Source: Candidatus Neomarinimicrobiota bacterium
GTDB lineage: Bacteria; Fidelibacterota; Marinisomatia; Marinisomatales; TCS55
DNA: 61,199 nucleotides
Assembly (NCBI GenBank): GCA_018647265.1
Contig: JABGTK010000143.1
Coordinates: forward strand, 1-61,199
Direction: 5' to 3'
The translations under genes and the position numbers were made by a program. Below, piece by piece: positions 56,259-61,199 of this stretch (positions within the stretch are counted from its first letter, which is position 1; each line of letters opens with the position of its first letter). Under the pieces are notes generated by a model, which was given only the letters and a program-made list of their open reading frames with translations, made no database searches and had not been told where the DNA came from.

Positions 56259-57944
56259 ATGAATTTAAAACTAATCCAAAAACATTTGGGGCGTATACCC
56301 AACGATTCCGAACAAATATTTTTCAAGTCAATTTGGAATTCCATAACAAAACAATCTCAATTTGATTCTGAATTTTCTCAGTCTGAGGTTCAATCGAATT
56401 ATAATTCGAAATTAATATTGATAGCCGAGGGGAAGTACGATCCGAGGATGATTGTAGCCGATAATATATTTTTGGCTGAAAACAGGAAAAGACTTGTGAC
56501 TATTCCTACTGAAAAAGGGTCTTTTGTTCTTGGCCTTTCGTCTGTGACAGGCATGAATGCCTCCAATTCAGGGAAACATATTTATTTCATTTTTGGCGCT
56601 GGAATCAAAGCAATGATTGCTAAACTTAATAAATTGGAATGGTTTGAAGGAGCGATTCCTGTACACAAATATGGGCTTGGTTATGCTCTGTATCGATTGA
56701 TAAAAGAAAATGATGGCGGTCTTCGATTGCCTTTAAAGAATAATGATGATATTAATATTTTATCGAAAAAAGGTGCGCAGGGAATTTTAGTTATCATCAA
56801 TCGGCGGTTTGAGAATTCTTTTAATGATTTAATTAGAGTTTCAAAAATAAGTCATATGAATCTTGGTAGTATTACTCGAGAACCTAATATAGAGTTATTT
56901 ATTGGCCAAAAACCGGTGGGACATATACCACTATCAATTGTTGATATAATGATTCGGAATGATCAAAATCTGGATGAAATAAAAATGCAATCCACCATTC
57001 CAAAATACCCTCAACCAAAATTAAAAGAAAAAAAGACTTTTAATGATGAGCTAAAAAAGTTGGTGAAAGATCGTGACAAAATTGGTTCAATAAAGATATC
57101 CCAAAAAACGGTTAATATGCAGGGCAATACTGTATTTTTTAAAAGAGGTGGTACCACCTTTGGTGCGGCTGTGAATGATAATAAACATATTACTTATAAT
57201 GATTATAAGATGAAGTCTATGGCTGCAATCGCCAACACCGCTCGGCAACTTGCATGCGCTGGAATTCGTCCTGAAGTTTGCAGTGGATTTGTAACAATTC
57301 CTGATTCGAACCAAAGTGAAAAGGGTTCTTTCCTTAAAGGGATAAAAGATGCAGCACAAATTTTAAATCTAGACATAAAATATTTATCTATTGAGTCGGG
57401 ATTAGGTCTTCCTAAGGGGACATTTTGTACGGCAGGAACAGCCATTAAAGAGGGTCTCTTCCCAAATACCTTTCCAGAATCAGACCTATTTATATCTATG
57501 TTGGGTAGCCATCGTGGAGAATTAGGCGGTAGTCATTATTTATCACTATTAAATCAGGAAAATGCGGGGAATCGGCCCGTTGTGGACCTCATGATGGAAT
57601 CAAGGCTTCAGGATACCATATTGACGGGAATTCAAGGTGAACTAATCCAGTCCGCTAGACCAATTGGGCGGGGAGGAATAGCTGTATCGATTGCAAAATC
57701 ACTTGCAAATAACAAAAATATGGGCACCAGAGTTCATTTTTCAAGGAAGTTAAAAACAGAAGAATTATTATTTGGGGAAACGCAGGGATTGGTATTAGTT
57801 ACCATCAATGAAAGTGATCTCATGGAATTTGAACGAGTTTGCATGACTATTGGCATCCCGGCCACAACAATCGGCCGTGTGACGAATGATGGTATTTATT
57901 CCTTTAATGATTCAATAAAAGTAAAGGTAGAAGATTTAAATTAA
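56259..57944 (+). CDS. Divergent PurL-like (AIR synthase superfamily) protein
   Basis: This 561-residue protein starts like PurL (LIQKHLGRIPNDSEQIFF), but where PurL has WSEHCxYK it reads IWNSITKQS. It is about 150-180 residues shorter than the usual small PurL. The first AIRS C-domain is recognisable (GAQGILVIINRRFENSF, then LGSITREPNIELFI), and so is the second AIRS half (GNTVFFKRGGTTFGAAVNDN, YKMKSMAAIANTARQLACAG). The GNVSLYNE segment of PurL is replaced. It may be a non-catalytic or changed paralogue of FGAM synthase. An upstream TTG at 56238 is possible. Confidence 0.6.
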   Translation: MNLKLIQKHLGRIPNDSEQIFFKSIWNSITKQSQFDSEFSQSEVQSNYNSKLILIAEGKYDPRMIVADNIFLAENRKRLVTIPTEKGSFVLGLSSVTGMNASNSGKHIYFIFGAGIKAMIAKLNKLEWFEGAIPVHKYGLGYALYRLIKENDGGLRLPLKNNDDINILSKKGAQGILVIINRRFENSFNDLIRVSKISHMNLGSITREPNIELFIGQKPVGHIPLSIVDIMIRNDQNLDEIKMQSTIPKYPQPKLKEKKTFNDELKKLVKDRDKIGSIKISQKTVNMQGNTVFFKRGGTTFGAAVNDNKHITYNDYKMKSMAAIANTARQLACAGIRPEVCSGFVTIPDSNQSEKGSFLKGIKDAAQILNLDIKYLSIESGLGLPKGTFCTAGTAIKEGLFPNTFPESDLFISMLGSHRGELGGSHYLSLLNQENAGNRPVVDLMMESRLQDTILTGIQGELIQSARPIGRGGIAVSIAKSLANNKNMGTRVHFSRKLKTEELLFGETQGLVLVTINESDLMEFERVCMTIGIPATTIGRVTNDGIYSFNDSIKVKVEDLN

Positions 57945-57949
57945 TTCCT

Positions 57950-58582
57950 ATGAATTATAATGTTATATCTGGTAACGAATCGGTTCCCGTTCGGAATATC
58001 TATTGCATTGGACGCAATTATAAAGCACATGCGGCTGAACTCAATAATGATGTACCTGAAAACCCTGTAATATTTCAAAAATCAATCCCCGCATTAAATA
58101 CATCAAATGAGATTGTTTTACCCCATAACCGCGAAATTCAACATGAACTGGAAATCGTTATTTTGATTGGTAATGATGGCGAAAAAATTTCGAAGAATGA
58201 AGCAGCAGCCTATATCCATGGATATGGATTGGGTCTTGATTTAACAGATCGAAAATTCCAATCAGAATTGAAGCAAAATAAATTGCCCTGGTTATTGGCA
58301 AAATCCTTTAAAGGCTCCGCCGTTGTTTCTTCTTTTGTACCAAATGAGATAGGGGAAGAATTTTGGCTTAAAGTAAACGGCGATGTTCGACAAAATGGAA
58401 ATATAGCAGATATGATTTTCTCAATACCGGAACAAATATCCTATCTTTCAAGAATGATACCCTTAATGAAGGGTGATTTGATTTTTACGGGCACACCTAT
58501 GGGAGTGGGCGAGATTCACTCGGGGGATGATTTAAATCTGGGAATTGGAGGAAAGACCGTTTTTTCGTTAAAAGTGAAGTGA
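57950..58582 (+). CDS. Fumarylacetoacetate hydrolase-family protein (YcgM/FAHD1-like)
   Basis: This 210-residue enzyme belongs to the FAH family. It has the start motif IYCIGRNYKAHAAELN, the metal-binding acidic residues in HELEIVILIG, and GYGLGLDLTDRKFQ, with the closing DLIFTGTPMGVGEIHSGD. The short single-domain form resembles FAHD1/YcgM, which act as acylpyruvate hydrolases or oxaloacetate tautomerases. The substrate is not evident. It is the last + strand gene and converges with suhB. Confidence 0.87.
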   Translation: MNYNVISGNESVPVRNIYCIGRNYKAHAAELNNDVPENPVIFQKSIPALNTSNEIVLPHNREIQHELEIVILIGNDGEKISKNEAAAYIHGYGLGLDLTDRKFQSELKQNKLPWLLAKSFKGSAVVSSFVPNEIGEEFWLKVNGDVRQNGNIADMIFSIPEQISYLSRMIPLMKGDLIFTGTPMGVGEIHSGDDLNLGIGGKTVFSLKVK

Positions 58583-58615
58583 ATTTGATATTTGTTAAAT
58601 TGTAGTAAGGCGAAA

Positions 58616-59419
58616 TTATTTTAAACTGTGTGAAAGCGCTTTAAGTGTTGGACTTATTTGAGATATCATTTTTTGGTGTATTTGGCCATTCGTAGCTAAA
58701 AGATTATTATCATATATATTATAATGGTTACCATTCATTTGTGTGATTTTTCCACCAGCTTCGATTGCTATTAATATACCCGCTGCTGTGTCCCATGGCT
58801 TAAGATCAAATTCCCAAAATCCGTCAACCATGCCGCAGGCTAAATGACAAAGATCAACCGAAGCTGCTCCGAGTCTGCGGACGCCCTGCGTCATGTCAGT
58901 AAATGATTTGAATAAATCCATATTGGCTTCCCATTTTTCACCATGCTCATATCCAAATCCTGTTACCAAAAGACTACGACCTAAATCTGCTGTTTCAGAA
59001 ACTTTAATAGTAACTTCATCAACAAATGAACCGCCATCTTTTATTGCTGTAAATAGACGGTTTATAGGTAATTCCAAAACGACTCCAATTTCCGGAATCC
59101 CTTTTTTATAACACCCAATTGAAACTCCGAAAGATGGATAACCATGAACAAAATTGGTTGTTCCGTCTAATGGATCAATCACCCATTGGTATTCTGAATT
59201 GGTATTAAAAGAGCCACTTTCTTCAGCCAAAATTGAATGATCCGGAAATGCCCTATTAATATACGAAATTATGATTTCTTCACACTGGCGGTCTGTATCC
59301 GTAACTAAATCAGCTCGTCCTTTAAAATCAGGATTGCGCGGTTTGTCTAGTGCTTTTAAGATTATTTGGCCCGCTTCTAAGACGGCCTTTTTGGCAACTG
59401 TTAGGAGATCATTATTCAT
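58616..59419 (-). CDS. suhB: Inositol-1-monophosphatase family protein (SuhB-like)
   Basis: This 267-residue Mg2+/Li+-sensitive phosphatase-family protein has the three metal-binding motifs: AEES near residues 65-68, DPLDGTTNF at 82-90 and PWDTAAGILIAIEAGG near 205-220. Substrates may be inositol monophosphate or related sugar phosphates. In E. coli SuhB also acts on rRNA transcription. It reads from 59419 down to 58616 and is separated from the symporter gene by a terminator. Confidence 0.88.
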   Translation of the reverse strand: MNNDLLTVAKKAVLEAGQIILKALDKPRNPDFKGRADLVTDTDRQCEEIIISYINRAFPDHSILAEESGSFNTNSEYQWVIDPLDGTTNFVHGYPSFGVSIGCYKKGIPEIGVVLELPINRLFTAIKDGGSFVDEVTIKVSETADLGRSLLVTGFGYEHGEKWEANMDLFKSFTDMTQGVRRLGAASVDLCHLACGMVDGFWEFDLKPWDTAAGILIAIEAGGKITQMNGNHYNIYDNNLLATNGQIHQKMISQISPTLKALSHSLK

Positions 59420-59423
59420 AAAT

Positions 59424-59452
59424 AAAAAAGGCCCCGATTACCGAGGCCTTTT
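59424..59452 (-). terminator. Rho-independent terminator between the symporter and suhB
   Basis: On the - strand AAAAGGCC (59452-59445) pairs with GGCCTTTT (59433-59426), followed by further T residues to 59424. It sits 10 bases after the symporter stop and directly before suhB. Confidence 0.82.
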
Positions 59453-59462
59453 AAATAACTGC

Positions 59463-61049
59463 TTATTTGTAGGTGGGGTGATCCACTGCAAAATAGTCTT
59501 TCGTCATTTTCTTTAATACTCCTGAAAGTAGAATAATGGAAAGCAGATTAGGGAATGTCATGAATCCCAGGGCGGCATCTCCAAATGACCAAATAACTTC
59601 TAAGCTTGCGATGGCGCCAATAAACACAAACAGGATATAGAATCCTCGGTAAATGGGGATGGCACCTTCACCAAACAGATATTCCGTTGACCGATCACCA
59701 TAGAAAGACCAGCTAATCACAGTTGAAATGGCAAATAATAATACACCTAAGGTGATAATCTTATCACCATAAGGAAAGATATAGGCCAAGCCAGTTTTAA
59801 ATGCCAATGATGTGAGCAGGCTACCGTTAATTAATTCTCGACCTTGAAAAACCCCAGTCTCTAAAGCTTGTCGCGCAGCTTCTGCCGTGGTAGCTGTAAT
59901 GTTAACAAAAAACTCCGTATGCATCCATGCACCAGTTACAATGATAGTGAGACCCGTAAGAGTACAAATGATGATTGTATCAATAAAGGGTTCTAAAAGT
60001 GCTACGGCACCTTCACGAACTGGAAATTCCGTTTTAGCAGTGGAGTGGGCAATGGGGGCACTCCCTTGACCTGCTTCATTTGAATAGAGACCACGCTTTA
60101 CACCCCAAAGCATCGTGTTCATAATGACGAGCAACGTGCCGCCTGCAATGCCACCGATGGCAGCCGGTGGATTGAAAGCCATCGTAAATATTTTACCAAA
60201 ACTGGCAGGAATATCGCCAATATTTGCAAATAAGATCAATAAAGCGGCAAGCACATATAATGCCGCCATAAATGGCGCCAATTTAGAGGTGACGTTTCCA
60301 ATGCGTTTAATACCACCAATAATTACCAATCCAGAAATAAATGCAATTACAATACCATTTATCACCTGTTGAATCGATACTGAATACCAATCTGTAAGTT
60401 GATGTTTTATTGTAAGCCAATGGTCTGCTCCGACAATCTGGGTTACTTCTGATAAAAGTTGATCGGATAAAGTAAAGGACTGAATTGCATTACCCGTAGC
60501 GAAAGAACAAATCACTGCAAAACAGGCGAACATAATGGCTAACCAACGCCATTTAATTCCGAGACCTTTTTCAATGGTGTACATCGGGCCACCAGCCGTC
60601 ATTCCTTGGCTGTTAAAATCTCGATATTCAACGGCGAGTGTACATTCAGCAAATTTTAATGCCGAACCAAAGAATGCTGTGATCCACATCCAAAACAATG
60701 CCCCCGGACCTCCATAGTAAATGGCCGTAGCTACACCGGCGATATTACCAATCCCAACTGTGGCAGAAAGGGCAGTGGTCAATGCTTGAAAATGATTCAA
60801 ATCCCCTGCTTCGTCAGGATTATCATACAATCCGCGTGTTACTCGAATACCGTGTTTTAAATAGCGAATTTGAGGAAACCCCAGATAAATGGTTGTAAAT
60901 ATCCCTGTTCCTAAAAGAGCCACAATAATGAATGGGACTAAACTAAAAGATGGGAATGACCAGATACCTTCAAAAAATTCTACGCCAAAGAAGACGAGGA
61001 ACAATACAATGATACCAAAAAATATGAGAGCGCCAGTGTTTTTTTTCAT
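59463..61049 (-). CDS. Sodium:alanine symporter (AgcS family)
   Basis: This 528-residue inner-membrane transporter imports alanine or glycine with Na+. It has about eleven hydrophobic helices and family motifs including ATAIYYGGPGALFWMWITAF, SALKFAECTLAVEYRD and RGLYSNEAGQGSAPIAHS. The N-terminus is a single hydrophobic segment after MKKNTGALIFF. It reads from 61049 to 59463 and is followed by its own terminator. Confidence 0.92.
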   Translation of the reverse strand: MKKNTGALIFFGIIVLFLVFFGVEFFEGIWSFPSFSLVPFIIVALLGTGIFTTIYLGFPQIRYLKHGIRVTRGLYDNPDEAGDLNHFQALTTALSATVGIGNIAGVATAIYYGGPGALFWMWITAFFGSALKFAECTLAVEYRDFNSQGMTAGGPMYTIEKGLGIKWRWLAIMFACFAVICSFATGNAIQSFTLSDQLLSEVTQIVGADHWLTIKHQLTDWYSVSIQQVINGIVIAFISGLVIIGGIKRIGNVTSKLAPFMAALYVLAALLILFANIGDIPASFGKIFTMAFNPPAAIGGIAGGTLLVIMNTMLWGVKRGLYSNEAGQGSAPIAHSTAKTEFPVREGAVALLEPFIDTIIICTLTGLTIIVTGAWMHTEFFVNITATTAEAARQALETGVFQGRELINGSLLTSLAFKTGLAYIFPYGDKIITLGVLLFAISTVISWSFYGDRSTEYLFGEGAIPIYRGFYILFVFIGAIASLEVIWSFGDAALGFMTFPNLLSIILLSGVLKKMTKDYFAVDHPTYK

Positions 61050-61087
61050 ATGACTTTAGATTCCGTTTATTTAATTGTGAAGGGGTA

Positions 61088-61199
61088 TTATTTATTCTGT
61101 AGGGTAACAGCAGATTTAAAAGTTTGAGAAACATAATCCACCCAAGTTTTACCCTTCATTTTAAATTCATAACCGTTTTTATGGATATAAGTCCAGTAC
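61088..61199 (-). CDS. C-terminal fragment of a gene cut by the window edge
   Basis: The last 112 bases read on the - strand without a stop for 36 codons, ending WVDYVSQTFKSAVTLQNK and a TAA at 61090-61088. The rest of the gene lies beyond the window. The short fragment carries no motif that identifies the protein. Confidence 0.5.
   Translation of the reverse strand, partial: YWTYIHKNGYEFKMKGKTWVDYVSQTFKSAVTLQNK

Overview
The window is 61.2 kb of AT-rich bacterial chromosome. It is packed with genes, nearly all on the + strand up to about 58.6 kb and then on the - strand to the end. Gram-negative envelope genes (a BamD-like lipoprotein, several exported beta-barrels, many lipoproteins), DUF5683, an Omp28-like thioredoxin-fold protein and a giant exported Ig-repeat protein ending in a FlgD-like/Por-type sorting domain point to the FCB superphylum. 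A Marinimicrobia (SAR406)-like bacterium is my best guess. That is inference from family content; no 16S gene is present.

Layout: 0-5.2 kb, envelope genes (metalloprotease/beta-propeller/barrel protein, DUF5683, BamD-like) and nadD. 5.2-13.3 kb, a Na/Ca exchanger, ftsEX, hrcA-grpE-dnaJ and a HhH/membrane-protein/PilM-like trio. 13.3-18 kb, rsmD-coaD-fmdB-icd, obg and dprA. 18-21.5 kb, tRNA-Ser(GCU), gltX and glnS. 21.5-26.1 kb, an envelope redox cluster (TlpA-like thioredoxin, outer-membrane protein, and a lipoprotein with an in-frame UGA in a UGPC motif). 26.2-37 kb, tRNA-Gln, tRNA-Arg, an acidic envelope protein, the 2777-residue Ig-repeat protein, a TPR-like lipoprotein, tadA and tRNA-Ser(CGA). 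37-48.7 kb, lipoproteins, a thioesterase, a FAD/Fe-S dehydrogenase, a FecR/barrel protein and a SelW-like selenoprotein. 48.8-56.2 kb, SRP RNA-dnaX-ybaB-recR, pgsA-pgpA-cinA-thpR and recA-recX. 56.2-61.2 kb, a divergent PurL-like protein, a FAH-family enzyme, and on the - strand suhB, a Na+/alanine symporter and a cut-off gene.

The most notable result is that two genes are split by an in-frame TGA exactly where a redox-active cysteine is expected. One is a Big_2/Omp28-like lipoprotein (TGA at 25431, UGPC motif, followed at once by a SECIS-like hairpin). The other is a SelW/Rdx-family protein (TGA at 46981, CxxU motif). Many genes here use TGA as a normal stop (dnaJ, rsmD, coaD, fmdB), so general code reassignment is unlikely and selenocysteine insertion is the best explanation. 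The selenoprotein machinery (selA/selB/selC/selD) is not in the window. Other points of interest are a strong intrinsic-terminator hairpin inside the 5' coding region of recX, a large (Alu-domain) SRP RNA upstream of dnaX, a PurL homologue lacking usual catalytic motifs, and a TAGGTAA/TTACCTA inverted repeat that occurs twice in non-coding positions.
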